In this document: piece after piece, positions 25,041-33,928 of the stretch
Position numbering within the stretch: the first letter of the stretch is position 1
Layout of the letters: each line of letters opens with the position of its first letter
NCBI GenBank assembly: GCA_030524285.1
Contig: JAUNGQ010000001.1
Span: 1 to 64,000, forward strand
DNA from: Eubacteriales bacterium
GTDB lineage: Bacteria > Bacillota > Clostridia > Oscillospirales > Butyricicoccaceae
Length of the DNA stretch: 64,000 bases
Reading direction: 5' to 3'
Notes under the pieces: model-generated
The model's input: only the letters and a program-made list of their open reading frames with translations
The model's database searches: none
Told to the model about the DNA's origin: nothing
Program-made: the position numbers and the translations under genes

Positions 25041-25131
25041 TCTAATGCGATTGTTAAAAAAATAACATAATAATATCAGCCGGAATGGAATGAGAAAATA
25101 CAGACTGGCGGTGGAAATGAGGGTATTGTAC

Positions 25132-26013
25132 ATGAAAGTAGCAGTAGTAGGTTCGGGCATTATGGGCCTTGGTATTACACAGGCATTTGCGCAGGCAGAT
25201 GGCTATGAGGTAAATCTGTGTGTTGTTTCGGGCAAGGGCTTTGAAGCAAAGCAGGCTCTGTTTGAAAAGCCGCTGAAGCGTATGGTAGCAAAGGGCAGAA
25301 TTACGCAGGAGCGTTTTGATGAAATTGTCAGCAAAGTTACGATTACGGGTATTGACGGTTGTCGCGATGCTGAGCTGATTATCGAGTCTGCCATTGAAAA
25401 TCTTCAGGCAAAGATGAAGCTGCTCAAGCAGATTGAAGACATTTGCGCTCCGGATGCACTGGTAGCATCCAATACATCGTCTCTATCCATTACAGAAATC
25501 AGCGGCGAGCTGACTCGCCCGATTGTTGGCATGCATTTCTTTAACCCGGCAGCTGTTATGAAGCTGGTTGAGGTTATTCCGGGCATGACAACCACACACG
25601 ATATGGTTGAGCGTGTTAAGAAGATTTCCGAGGATATCGGCAAGGTACCGGTAGAGGTTATTGAAGGACCGGGCTTTGTTGTCAACCGTCTGCTGATCCC
25701 GTTGATTAACGATGCAATCGGTATCTTTGAAGAAGGTCTGGCGTCGGTTGAAGGCATTGATATTGCAATGAAGCTGGGTGCAAACCATCCGATGGGACCG
25801 CTGGCGCTGGGCGATCTGGTTGGACTGGATGTTTGTCTGGCAATCATGGAGGTTATGTACCATGAGACATTTGACTCCAAGTACCGTCCGGCACGTCTGC
25901 TGAAGAAGATGGTACGTGCAAAGCAGCTGGGCCAGAAAACCGGTAAGGGCTTCTATGAGTATGACGAACTGGGACGCATTATCCCGGGAACTGCTCTGGC
26001 ATCCATTGGCTGA
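25132..26013 (+). CDS. hbd: 3-hydroxybutyryl-CoA dehydrogenase
   Basis: A 293-residue enzyme, close to the about 282 of clostridial Hbd. It reduces acetoacetyl-CoA to 3-hydroxybutyryl-CoA with NAD(P)H in butyrate formation. The Rossmann loop is VVGSGIMGLGITQAFAQ, the catalytic region shows HFFNPAAVMKLVE (His) and ASNTSSLSITEI, and the C-terminal dimer domain has NHPMGPLALGDLVGLD. Start at ATG 25132 places the Rossmann strand at the N-terminus; GAGGG lies 9 nt upstream. It stands alone rather than with crotonase, bcd and etf genes, so those must be elsewhere if the butyrate pathway is complete. Confidence 0.95.
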   Translation: MKVAVVGSGIMGLGITQAFAQADGYEVNLCVVSGKGFEAKQALFEKPLKRMVAKGRITQERFDEIVSKVTITGIDGCRDAELIIESAIENLQAKMKLLKQIEDICAPDALVASNTSSLSITEISGELTRPIVGMHFFNPAAVMKLVEVIPGMTTTHDMVERVKKISEDIGKVPVEVIEGPGFVVNRLLIPLINDAIGIFEEGLASVEGIDIAMKLGANHPMGPLALGDLVGLDVCLAIMEVMYHETFDSKYRPARLLKKMVRAKQLGQKTGKGFYEYDELGRIIPGTALASIG

Positions 26014-26032
26014 TCAGGCAAATGAAAATCGG

Positions 26033-26065
26033 GAGCGCATGTACTTCGGTATATGCGCTCTTTTT
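26033..26065 (+). terminator. hbd terminator with UUCG loop
   Basis: GAGCGCATGTAC, TTCG loop, GTATATGCGCTC, then TTTTT (26061-26065). One mismatch in the 12-bp stem. The 26066-26301 gap that follows is AT-rich and only shows weak promoter-like sequence. Confidence 0.88.
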
Positions 26066-26301
26066 GGCGCAATAAACACTTATAATAATATGTCTGATGA
26101 TTGGGGAAAATGGACATTTTGAATTGACAAAAAAATTTCTTGAAATTGTGCATATTTATAATAGACATAATATGAGTGATATACTATAATTATAAGTGTA
26201 ATTTGCAAGAAAATATAGGTATTTGTGTGATAAAATGGAGGTGGGACAGTATTCAAATTTCGAGGTTTATGACAATAATTATTACGTGAGAGGTGAGGAT
26301 T

Positions 26302-27204
26302 ATGTTGAAAAAATTTATATCGTTTATTCTTTGTGGAGTGATATGCATAACGATATACTCTCCAGCATTGGCAGTTGAAGGTCAAGAGAGAACTGTTGAA
26401 AAAAATTCTGACTATGTTGTTGAAAGCTTTTGCGTGGATAATATAGAATATGTGGAAGAACGAACGGATGATGGAATATTCATGCTTTCGTCTTATGTTA
26501 ACGGTAGTCTTTACGATAGAGTTACCATCCAGATGGGTGAGGATGAAATGCTGTACGAAAAGTTTGCAAAAGATGAACAAAATAACGAAGAAACTCGTAG
26601 TTTAGACTCTAAGATAGATACAAGGGAGATATATAAAATTTCTGATATAATTACTCGCAGTGATGATATTATTGATAGTACTCGTGCAGGATATACACCG
26701 AAAACAGGTTCTTTGGGAAGTGTTAAATATAGAACGACAAGTACAAGTGGAACGATTTATCGAACTCTTTCGTTTACATCGAGGTTAACGGGTAGTACCC
26801 CTGGTTCTTTTGAGGTGAATAAGGATGCGGGAACCGCATGGACGGTTATTTTTTCTGCAATTTGTGCGGGATTTTCTTATGCAATAGGAACCACTTTGGC
26901 AAAAGCTATAGCTTCAGCTGTTGTAGGTAATATTTCTGGAACTGTGACATCGTCAGCGTTTGTAACCTCTATTAATGGAACTTGTTATCAATATAATGTT
27001 ACGGCTAAAACAACAGATGGCAGGAGTAGTTCGCAGCATGGAGAGACTTATTATGGCAGCGTTATAAAGAATGGAGTTTGGAAAAACGGACAAACAGCTT
27101 ATGCAAATTATTATCCAGAGTTTATTTCTCGAAAGGACAATGCAGTTGCTTCGTGGTTTTATCAGGAATTTTGGATTGATTCGTCATATAGTATAGTTTG
27201 GTAA
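26302..27204 (+). CDS. Secreted protein with a long hydrophobic Gly/Ala segment, unknown
   Basis: A 300-residue protein with a signal peptide (about 1-24, SPALA cleavage). A charged region follows (about 25-130), then a Thr/Ser-rich part. A hydrophobic Gly/Ala-rich stretch at about 178-213 (AWTVIFSAICAGFSYAIGTT...) could form a membrane hairpin, and the C-terminus is aromatic-rich (YYGSVIKNGVWKNGQTAYAN). I recognise no family. Start ATG 26302 follows AGAGGTG. AT-rich codon use contrasts with neighbours. It is followed after 13 bp by a two-helix membrane protein, so the two form a cassette of unknown purpose. Confidence 0.75.
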   Translation: MLKKFISFILCGVICITIYSPALAVEGQERTVEKNSDYVVESFCVDNIEYVEERTDDGIFMLSSYVNGSLYDRVTIQMGEDEMLYEKFAKDEQNNEETRSLDSKIDTREIYKISDIITRSDDIIDSTRAGYTPKTGSLGSVKYRTTSTSGTIYRTLSFTSRLTGSTPGSFEVNKDAGTAWTVIFSAICAGFSYAIGTTLAKAIASAVVGNISGTVTSSAFVTSINGTCYQYNVTAKTTDGRSSSQHGETYYGSVIKNGVWKNGQTAYANYYPEFISRKDNAVASWFYQEFWIDSSYSIVW

Positions 27205-27217
27205 TCAGCATTTTACG

Positions 27218-27796
27218 ATGAAAAAATACATAAAGCATTCACTTGTTGTTTGTATTTCATGGCTCTGTGTCTGTGTTTTAAGCTTTACCATATTTGTAAT
27301 GGTTGATTTCGTATGGTCTCAAAAAAATATTGTATCCTTTGAGGCTGATGAAATAGAAAGAGGTATTCCGGCATGGTTAATGGAATGCAACTATTCTGGT
27401 GAAGAGACTTTTATTGGTGAATATACAGAGGATATTACCTGCCATATTGTTCTGATAGAGAATAACGTAGCACTGGTAGAGGTTACTACGAGAATGGATG
27501 GTGAAATTGGTGTTTCTCGCCGTGTGTTGCGTAAGCAGGCAATAACTGGGAAATATCAATTGGCATATAGACCGATAGAAGATAGGGAAATATACATGGA
27601 TATATATCCAGAAAATGGGATAGTATATACAGGATCGACGTTTGCGTATTATTATCAATATACTGTTGATTTAGATACCAATACCATATTGGAATATGAC
27701 CATAAATGGACTATGAGGATGATACAGATTATATTTTTGTGGGTGCTCTGTATAGTGGTATATTTGCTGTATCAAAGAAAACAAATACAAGGATAA
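27218..27796 (+). CDS. Membrane protein with external domain between two helices, unknown
   Basis: A 192-residue protein with hydrophobic segments at about 8-32 and 168-187 and a 135-residue presumably extracellular domain between them. That domain is strand-rich (TFIGEYTEDITCHIVLIENN, ALVEVTTRMDGEIGVSRR). No family recognised. No Shine-Dalgarno sequence is evident; with only 13 bp after the upstream stop, translation may be coupled to the secreted protein gene. The pair could be an effector plus partner, but this is inference from layout only. Confidence 0.65.
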   Translation: MKKYIKHSLVVCISWLCVCVLSFTIFVMVDFVWSQKNIVSFEADEIERGIPAWLMECNYSGEETFIGEYTEDITCHIVLIENNVALVEVTTRMDGEIGVSRRVLRKQAITGKYQLAYRPIEDREIYMDIYPENGIVYTGSTFAYYYQYTVDLDTNTILEYDHKWTMRMIQIIFLWVLCIVVYLLYQRKQIQG

Positions 27797-27802
27797 CAGT
27801 GA

Positions 27803-27836
27803 AACGTGCACGTGGAATACCATGTGCACGTTTTTT
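27803..27836 (+). terminator. Terminator of the secreted/membrane gene pair
   Basis: AACGTGCACGTGG (27803-27815), AATA loop, CCATGTGCACGTT (27820-27832), then TTTT. Confidence 0.9.
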
Positions 27837-27973
27837 GTTGTGATCGTATTCGTGCTGTGTTAAAATAAAAACAGGTTGTGCAAAATGCACAGGAAAACGG
27901 ACACACGGAACATGAACGGTATAATCGTGCCGTGTGTAGTAGGTGTTCTGTTTACAAAATGGAGGGAACGCGC

Positions 27974-29218
27974 ATGAGAGCAGAAATAATTGCAGTGGGT
28001 ACAGAGATCCTGCTGGGTGATATCGTAAACACCAATGCACAGATGATTTCTCTGGGACTGGATGAGCTGGGCATTGATGTATTTTATCAAACTGTGGTAG
28101 GCGATAACCCGGAACGGTTGAAAGAGGTTCTTGAGATTGCGCGGGGGAGATCTGACCTTATTATCACGACAGGCGGGCTTGGGCCGACGCTGGATGACTT
28201 GACCCGTGAGACAATTGCAGAAGCCTTTGGCAAAAAGCTGGTGCTGCATAAACCGTCGCTGCGGCGGATTACGGCGTTTTTTGACCAGATCGGCAAGCAA
28301 ATGACGCAGAATAACGTCAAGCAGGCAATGCTTCCGGCGGGCTGCAAGGTGTTGGATAATGACTGGGGTACTGCGCCGGGCTGTGCATTTGAAGCAGACG
28401 GTGTGCATGTGCTCATGCTGCCAGGGCCACCGAAGGAATGTACACCGATGTTCCATACCGCGGGTATGGCATATCTTGCAAAGCTGGCTGGCGGTGTTAT
28501 TGTTTCCCATAATATCCGCATATTCGGCATGGGGGAATCTGCCATGGAAGATCGGCTGCATGAGCTGATGGAGAGCAGTACCAACCCGACGCTGGCGCCG
28601 TATGCGAAGGACGGGGAATGTCTTGTCCGTGTGACAGCAAAGGCAGAAACGATAGAGGTGGCAGAAAGGCTGCTGGAACCGGTTGTCCGACAGGTCTGTG
28701 ACACATTGGGCGATGTGGTATATGGTATTGATGTGGAGAGCATGGAACATGCCATGGCAAAGCTGCTGACAGAAAAAGGATTGACCTTGTCTGTAGCAGA
28801 GAGCTGCACCGGCGGTCTGCTTTCCAAGCGCATTACCGATGTTTCCGGTGCGTCCAAGTTCTACAAAGGCGGTGCATGTACGTACTGCAATGAGATCAAA
28901 ATGAAGGTTTTGGGCGTGAAAAAGGAAACTTTGGATGAATTTACCGCTGTTTCGAGCCAGACAGCACGCGAGATGGCACAGGGAATAGCAATGGCATATG
29001 GAACGGATCTTGGCATTGGCATTACCGGCTATGCAGGGCCGGACGGTGGAGAAGACGGTACGCCAGCAGGGACGGTTTATATCGGCCTTTATTATCAGGG
29101 GAAGACACAGGTTCGCCGTATCCTGTCTCCGAGAGGCCGCGAACGTGCCCGCTGGGATGCTGCAAATAACGCTTTTGACATGATTTTACGTGTTGTAGAG
29201 GGCAGGAAACTGATATAA
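27974..29218 (+). CDS. cinA: Competence/damage-inducible protein CinA
   Basis: A 414-residue protein of full CinA length. The N-terminal molybdopterin-binding-like domain (MRAEIIAVGTEILLGDIVNT, TTGGLGPTLDD, MLPGPPKEC) is linked to a C-terminal nicotinamide-nucleotide amidase domain (SVAESCTGGLLSKRITDV, GITGYAGPDGG). It takes part in NAD salvage by deamidating NMN and is linked to competence in some species. Start ATG 27974 follows GGAGGG. A single gene after a terminator. In other Firmicutes cinA precedes recA; recA is not here. Confidence 0.96.
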   Translation: MRAEIIAVGTEILLGDIVNTNAQMISLGLDELGIDVFYQTVVGDNPERLKEVLEIARGRSDLIITTGGLGPTLDDLTRETIAEAFGKKLVLHKPSLRRITAFFDQIGKQMTQNNVKQAMLPAGCKVLDNDWGTAPGCAFEADGVHVLMLPGPPKECTPMFHTAGMAYLAKLAGGVIVSHNIRIFGMGESAMEDRLHELMESSTNPTLAPYAKDGECLVRVTAKAETIEVAERLLEPVVRQVCDTLGDVVYGIDVESMEHAMAKLLTEKGLTLSVAESCTGGLLSKRITDVSGASKFYKGGACTYCNEIKMKVLGVKKETLDEFTAVSSQTAREMAQGIAMAYGTDLGIGITGYAGPDGGEDGTPAGTVYIGLYYQGKTQVRRILSPRGRERARWDAANNAFDMILRVVEGRKLI

Positions 29219-29261
29219 GATTTTACCTGCTGAAAATTTGTGTAAAGATTCACATTTTTTC

Positions 29262-29290
29262 TGGACTTGCTTTCATAAATGTTGTATAAT
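29262..29290 (+). promoter_or_regulatory. Candidate promoter of the glg operon
   Basis: TATAAT at 29285-29290 with TGGACT 17 bp upstream (29262-29267) or TTGCTT at a short 12-bp spacing. The -10 is strong and the -35 weak, which suits a regulated promoter. Confidence 0.5.
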
Positions 29291-29340
29291 ATTCCTACAA
29301 GTGAGAATGACTGTCTGTGCGTTGTGCACGGACAAAGCCC

Positions 29341-29378
29341 CCAAATCCCGAAAAGGTTTGTGCTTTTTCGGAATTTGG
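29341..29378 (+). promoter_or_regulatory. Strong leader hairpin ahead of the glg operon
   Basis: CCAAATCCCGAAAA (29341-29354) pairs with TTTTCGGAATTTGG (29365-29378), 13 of 14 positions. It lies in the transcript leader 42 nt before glgB, without a terminating T-run. A smaller hairpin precedes it near 29315-29333. Possible regulatory leader; no known riboswitch recognised. Confidence 0.5.
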
Positions 29379-29420
29379 CATGTTTAACCCGGTGTTCTGT
29401 GGAGAGGAGATGGAAAGCCA

Positions 29421-31301
29421 ATGGGTGAAATTTGTTCAGCCATTTCGGTAGACCGCCTGCGCCGTTTTCATGATGGAACAGAACAGCGGGCATGGGAATG
29501 GCTGGGTGCGCATCGGGAGGTGCGCAATGGACAGGAAGGCGTTGTATTTCGTCTGTGGGCGCCGCATGCAGCGGATGTTTCCGTGATCAATGAGAAAAAC
29601 GGCTGGCTGCGGAGCTTTGCACCAATGACGCGGCTGGAGGCTGACCCGGAAATCTGGGAATGCTTTCTGACGGACATGGAACGGTTTGATTGTTATAAAT
29701 ACAGCATCCGCACAAAGGAAGGCGCGGTTTTTGACAAGGCTGATCCGTTTGCCTTTTATGCGGAGACGCGTCCATATAATGCTTCCAAGTATTATAGTAT
29801 GTCCGGTTATGAATGGCATGACCGGGAATGGATGCGGCAGGAGAAGCCGGAAGCAGAGCCGGTCAATATCTATGAGGTGCATCTTGGCTCGTGGAAGGTG
29901 CGGGAAGACAGCTCATTCTACTCGTACCGTGAGCTTGCCGATCAGCTGATCCCATATGTACGGGATATGGGCTATACTTATTTGGAGCTTCTTCCTTTGA
30001 TGGAGCATCCGTTTGATGGCTCTTGGGGCTATCAGCCGTTGGGATGGTTTGCAGCCACCAGCCGGTATGGCACACCGCGGGATCTGATGTATTTCATTGA
30101 TCGGTGCCATCAGGCAGGTTTGGGCGTTATCCTCGATTGGACAGCTGCGGGGTTCCCAAGCGATGCGCATGGCCTGATTTGCTTTGACGGCGAGCCGTGT
30201 TATGAGTGCCAGCCGCCGGAAAATGCAATGCCGTTCGGTATGCAGCGGTTCGATCTTGCAAAAGGGGAAGTGGTTTCCTTCCTGCTGTCGTCAGCAATGT
30301 TCTGGGTATCCCAGTTCCATTTGGATGGGCTTCGTGTCAGCTCGGTACAGCCGATGTTGTTTCTGGATTACCAGCGCGGGGCCGGAAGCTGGAAGGCGAA
30401 TCAATACGGTGAGAACCAGAATCTCGAAGGCGCGGCCTTCTTACGTCAGCTGTGTGATACGATGCAGCAGGCGTATCCGAACGTCAGGATCATTGCCAGC
30501 AGCACCGGCATGTGGCCGTCGGTGACGAAGCCGACGCGGCTGGGGGGACTTGGCTTTTCCAATATGTGGCGGGATGAATGGATTTGCGAGGTATTGGAAC
30601 AGCTCAAATCGCTGGAAGATGCAGATGCCTTTGCAGATTGGCTTTCTTTGTCCCTGTTGAACAGCATGGGAGAACGATATGTCCTGCCGGTGTCGCATGA
30701 TCTCGTATCCCATGGAGCGGGTTCGATGCTTTCCCGTATGCCGGGTGCGTATCATGAGAAATTTGCCCGCCTTCGCCTGCTCTATGGCTTTGTTATGGCG
30801 CATCCCGGGGATAAGCTGCTGTTTATGGGCAGCGAGTTTGCACAGTTTACTGAATGGGCATGTCATCACGGCTTGGATTGGATGGTACTCGATTATGAGG
30901 CGCACAGGCAGATACATGCTTATGTGCGGGGGATGAACCTGTTTTACCGCGGCGCTTCGCCGTTGTGGGAATGGGAAAATAAGACCGGAGGCTTTATCTG
31001 GCTTGATCGCGGTCTGGAGGCTCCGGGTATTCTTTCGTTTGAGCGGCGCAGTCCGTCAGGGGAACGGATTCTGGCGGTCATCAATTTTACCGGACAGGAT
31101 GTGTCCGGATATCAGCTTATACTGGATACGTCGGCTGGCTGGGAGGTTGCGTTTTCCTCCGATCAGATCAGCTATGGCGGAACCGGAGCGGAGAGGGTCA
31201 GCTGCACCGGGACGGAGGATGGTACTTGCTGCCTGACACTCCGTGTGCCTGCTTTCAGCATACGGTTTTTACGTCCGGTATCGCAATCATTATTTTTGTA
31301 A
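29421..31301 (+). CDS. glgB: GlgB-family (GH13) branching-enzyme homologue lacking catalytic residues
   Basis: A 626-residue protein with the architecture of 1,4-alpha-glucan branching enzyme: N-terminal CBM48 (about 20-125, VVFRLWAPHAADVSV), GH13 barrel (about 145-500) and C-terminal all-beta domain. Conserved structure includes YEVHLGSWK, GYQPLGWFAATSRYG, GLGFSNMWRDEW and DKLLFMGSEFAQFTEW. However the nucleophile region reads DGLRVSSVQPML (Ser307 where Asp is required), the acid/base region IIASSTGMWP (Ser360 for Glu), and HFP has become GFP (Gly244). His426 and Asp427 remain. It is probably not an active branching enzyme and may bind glucan or regulate. It leads glgC-glgD-glgA. Confidence 0.85.
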   Translation: MGEICSAISVDRLRRFHDGTEQRAWEWLGAHREVRNGQEGVVFRLWAPHAADVSVINEKNGWLRSFAPMTRLEADPEIWECFLTDMERFDCYKYSIRTKEGAVFDKADPFAFYAETRPYNASKYYSMSGYEWHDREWMRQEKPEAEPVNIYEVHLGSWKVREDSSFYSYRELADQLIPYVRDMGYTYLELLPLMEHPFDGSWGYQPLGWFAATSRYGTPRDLMYFIDRCHQAGLGVILDWTAAGFPSDAHGLICFDGEPCYECQPPENAMPFGMQRFDLAKGEVVSFLLSSAMFWVSQFHLDGLRVSSVQPMLFLDYQRGAGSWKANQYGENQNLEGAAFLRQLCDTMQQAYPNVRIIASSTGMWPSVTKPTRLGGLGFSNMWRDEWICEVLEQLKSLEDADAFADWLSLSLLNSMGERYVLPVSHDLVSHGAGSMLSRMPGAYHEKFARLRLLYGFVMAHPGDKLLFMGSEFAQFTEWACHHGLDWMVLDYEAHRQIHAYVRGMNLFYRGASPLWEWENKTGGFIWLDRGLEAPGILSFERRSPSGERILAVINFTGQDVSGYQLILDTSAGWEVAFSSDQISYGGTGAERVSCTGTEDGTCCLTLRVPAFSIRFLRPVSQSLFL

Positions 31302-31359
31302 GCACTGTCCGGCATGGACATTGTTTTGATAGAGTGGGAAATGTAAGATCAAGTTAAGA

Positions 31360-31374
31360 GGGAGCTTAGCTCCC
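31360..31374 (+). promoter_or_regulatory. Hairpin in the glgB-glgC gap
   Basis: GGGAGC, TTA, GCTCCC, 33 nt before the glgC start. No T-run, so more likely an mRNA processing or stability element than a terminator. Confidence 0.4.
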
Positions 31375-31406
31375 GTCTAAATCTAACAAAGATTGGAGCA
31401 GAAAGA

Positions 31407-32615
31407 ATGTCTAGGAAGAAAGAATGCGTTGCAATGCTGCTGGCTGGCGGCCGTGGCAGCAGACTGTATGTACTGACCCAGAACGTTGCAAAGCCTGCGG
31501 TACCGTTCGGCGGTAAATACCGTATCATTGACTTTCCGCTGTCCAACTGCGTAAACTCCGGTATCGACACAGTTGGCGTTCTGACACAGTATGAACCGCA
31601 CGTCCTGAACGTGTATCTGGCAAATGGTCAGACCTGGGATCTTGACAGACTGTATGGCGGCGTTTATGCACTGCCTCCGTACGAGGGCGGCAAAGGCTCT
31701 GAGTGGTATAAGGGCACGGCAAACGCAATTTATCAGAATATCAGCTTCATTGATGAGTATGATCCGGAATATGTTCTGATTTTGTCTGGCGACCATATCT
31801 ACAAGATGGATTATGACAAGATGCTGGACCAGCACAAGGAGAAGAATGCAGCAGCTACCATCGCTGTACTTAACGTTACGCTGGAAGAAGCAAAGCGCTT
31901 CGGTATCATGAACTGCAATCCGGACGGCTCGATCTATGAGTTCGAGGAGAAGCCGGCGCATCCAAAGAGCACGCTGGCATCCATGGGTATTTATATCTTC
32001 ACATGGTCCAAGCTGCGTAAGTACCTCATCGAGGATGAAAACAATCCGGAATCCTCCAACGACTTCGGCAAGAATATCATCCCGGCTATGCTGGCACGCG
32101 GCGAAAACATGCAGACCTACCGTTTCGATGGCTACTGGAAGGACGTTGGAACCATCGAGTCCCTGTGGGAAGCAAACATGGATCTGCTGTCCCCGAATTC
32201 CGGCCTGAATCTGGAGGATGGAGACTGGCGCATCTATGGCCGTACCACTGGCGCTCCTCCGCACTTTACCGGCAAGAATGCACAGGTTAAGCATTCCCTG
32301 CTGAGCGAAGGCTGTGAAATTGAAGGCGATGTTACCAATTCCGTACTGTTCCCGAACGTTACGGTTGAGGCAGGCGCAAAGGTAGAATATTCTATCATTA
32401 TGCCGGGCGCAACCATCGAAAAGGGTGCAGAGGTAAAGTATGCAATCGTTGCGGAAGATGCACGTATCTGCGCAGGCGCCAAGATAGGCAATGCTCCTGA
32501 CGAGGTCAAGGACGATTGGGGCGTAGCAGTCGTAGCTCCTGGCATCAGCATCGGCAAGAACGTTGTTGTTGCAGCGAAGGAGATGCCTGACAAGGATATT
32601 CCGGACGTAGAATGA
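31407..32615 (+). CDS. glgC: Glucose-1-phosphate adenylyltransferase, catalytic subunit GlgC
   Basis: A 402-residue nucleotidyltransferase that makes ADP-glucose from glucose-1-phosphate and ATP, the committed step of glycogen synthesis. The N-terminal loop [34 protein letters not shown], the GTANAIYQN and [11 protein letters not shown] motifs are intact, and [10 protein letters not shown] and the YWKDVGTI motif follow. The C-terminal part is the left-handed beta-helix. It precedes glgD by 11 bp; in Firmicutes GlgC and GlgD form a hetero-oligomer. Start has GGAGCAGAAAGA upstream. Confidence 0.97.
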   Translation: MSRKKECVAMLLAGGRGSRLYVLTQNVAKPAVPFGGKYRIIDFPLSNCVNSGIDTVGVLTQYEPHVLNVYLANGQTWDLDRLYGGVYALPPYEGGKGSEWYKGTANAIYQNISFIDEYDPEYVLILSGDHIYKMDYDKMLDQHKEKNAAATIAVLNVTLEEAKRFGIMNCNPDGSIYEFEEKPAHPKSTLASMGIYIFTWSKLRKYLIEDENNPESSNDFGKNIIPAMLARGENMQTYRFDGYWKDVGTIESLWEANMDLLSPNSGLNLEDGDWRIYGRTTGAPPHFTGKNAQVKHSLLSEGCEIEGDVTNSVLFPNVTVEAGAKVEYSIIMPGATIEKGAEVKYAIVAEDARICAGAKIGNAPDEVKDDWGVAVVAPGISIGKNVVVAAKEMPDKDIPDVE

Positions 32616-32626
32616 GGTGGAGATAA

Positions 32627-33757
32627 ATGAAAAACACACTTGGTATTATCATTGGTTTTGATAACAACAACGATCTGCGTGAGCTGTCCGAGCATCGTCC
32701 GGTTGCTTCCGTACCGTTCGGCGGCCGCTATCGTGTTGTTGATTTTATGCTTTCTAATCTGGTCAATTCCGGCTGCTACAATGTCGGTGTGCTGATGAGA
32801 GATAAGTATCAGTCTCTGATGGATCATCTCAGCTCCGGCAAGGACTGGGATCTGTCCCGCAAGCGCGGCGGTATGATTCTGCTCCCGCCGAATGCATTTG
32901 CACCGAAGTCTTCCCCGCTGGTAACAGAGAATTATCATACCTCTCTGGAGGCGCTGGGTTCCATCAGCGATATGCTCCAGAAGAGCAAGTGTGAGCATGT
33001 GCTGATCAGCAATGCGGATATCGTTGCAAACATCCCGTTGGATGAGGCAATGCGCGTACACAAGAAGTCTGAGGCTGACGTTACCATTGTCTGCACCAAG
33101 GATTCCGAAGGCGGCCCGTTCGACATGTTCCTGAACCTGTCCCCGCGTCATGAGGTAAATGATATCCGCAATGGCGACAACGCTGGTGGAAAGTGCAAGT
33201 ACAAGGGTCTGGGTATCTACATCATGAAGCGGCAGTATCTGCTTGATCTGCTGTCTGACTGTGTAACACATAACCTGCGTTCCTTCGAGCGTGATGCAAT
33301 GCAGTATGTATACACACGCGGCGATGCGATTCAGGCGTATGTATTTGACAAGTATGTTGCAAAGATCGAGGATGTTAAGAGCTACTTCTCTGCATCCATG
33401 GATATGCTGGATAAGGATATCCGCGATCAGGTATTCCCGAAGGATCGTCCGATCCTGACCAAGATCCATGACGAGGCTCCGACTTACTATGGTGAGGATG
33501 CCAATGTCAGCGACAGCCTGATTGCAGACGGAACCCGCATCGAAGGCACGGTTGAGAACTCTATCATTTTCCGTGGCTGCTCTATCGCAAAGGGCGCAGT
33601 GGTTAAGGATTCTATCATCATGCCGAGCAGCAAGATTTCCGAAGGCGTTGAGATTTCTTATGTTGTTACCGATAAGGGCGTAACCATCCGCGAGAACCGT
33701 AAGATGATGGGTCATGCAACCTATCCGGTAGCAATTGCAAAGAGCACCATTGTTTGA
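32627..33757 (+). CDS. glgD: Glucose-1-phosphate adenylyltransferase, GlgD subunit
   Basis: A 376-residue GlgC paralogue. GlgD lacks key catalytic residues and stimulates GlgC, as known for Bacillus and related Firmicutes. Consistent with this, the N-terminal loop is GFDNNNDLRELSEHRPVASV, without the GGxGxRL of GlgC, while SVPFGGRYRVVDFMLSNLVN is preserved. The C-terminal half has beta-helix repeats (IIFRGCSIAKGAVVKDSIIM). GTGGAGATAA upstream gives a modest ribosome site. The gene is closely coupled to glgC; a terminator-like hairpin follows it before glgA. Confidence 0.95.
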   Translation: MKNTLGIIIGFDNNNDLRELSEHRPVASVPFGGRYRVVDFMLSNLVNSGCYNVGVLMRDKYQSLMDHLSSGKDWDLSRKRGGMILLPPNAFAPKSSPLVTENYHTSLEALGSISDMLQKSKCEHVLISNADIVANIPLDEAMRVHKKSEADVTIVCTKDSEGGPFDMFLNLSPRHEVNDIRNGDNAGGKCKYKGLGIYIMKRQYLLDLLSDCVTHNLRSFERDAMQYVYTRGDAIQAYVFDKYVAKIEDVKSYFSASMDMLDKDIRDQVFPKDRPILTKIHDEAPTYYGEDANVSDSLIADGTRIEGTVENSIIFRGCSIAKGAVVKDSIIMPSSKISEGVEISYVVTDKGVTIRENRKMMGHATYPVAIAKSTIV

Positions 33758-33816
33758 TGCATTGAAACTGAAATTTCCGACACGATTCAATGACGAATCA
33801 TAAATCCGGAATCAGC

Positions 33817-33852
33817 CGGAAGGACGGATGATCTCGTCCTCCCGTTTTTTTG
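33817..33852 (+). terminator. Terminator-like hairpin between glgD and glgA
   Basis: CGGAAGGACG (33817-33826) pairs with CGTCCTCCCG (33835-33844) with one mismatch, then TTTTTTTG. It would reduce or stop read-through from glgBCD into glgA. Confidence 0.75.
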
Positions 33853-33928
33853 TTTTTAGTCACCTGGAAAGAGAAAATTTTCCTGCATCCGATGTGTGGT
33901 GCAGGCAAAGGGATATGGAGGCCCTCCT

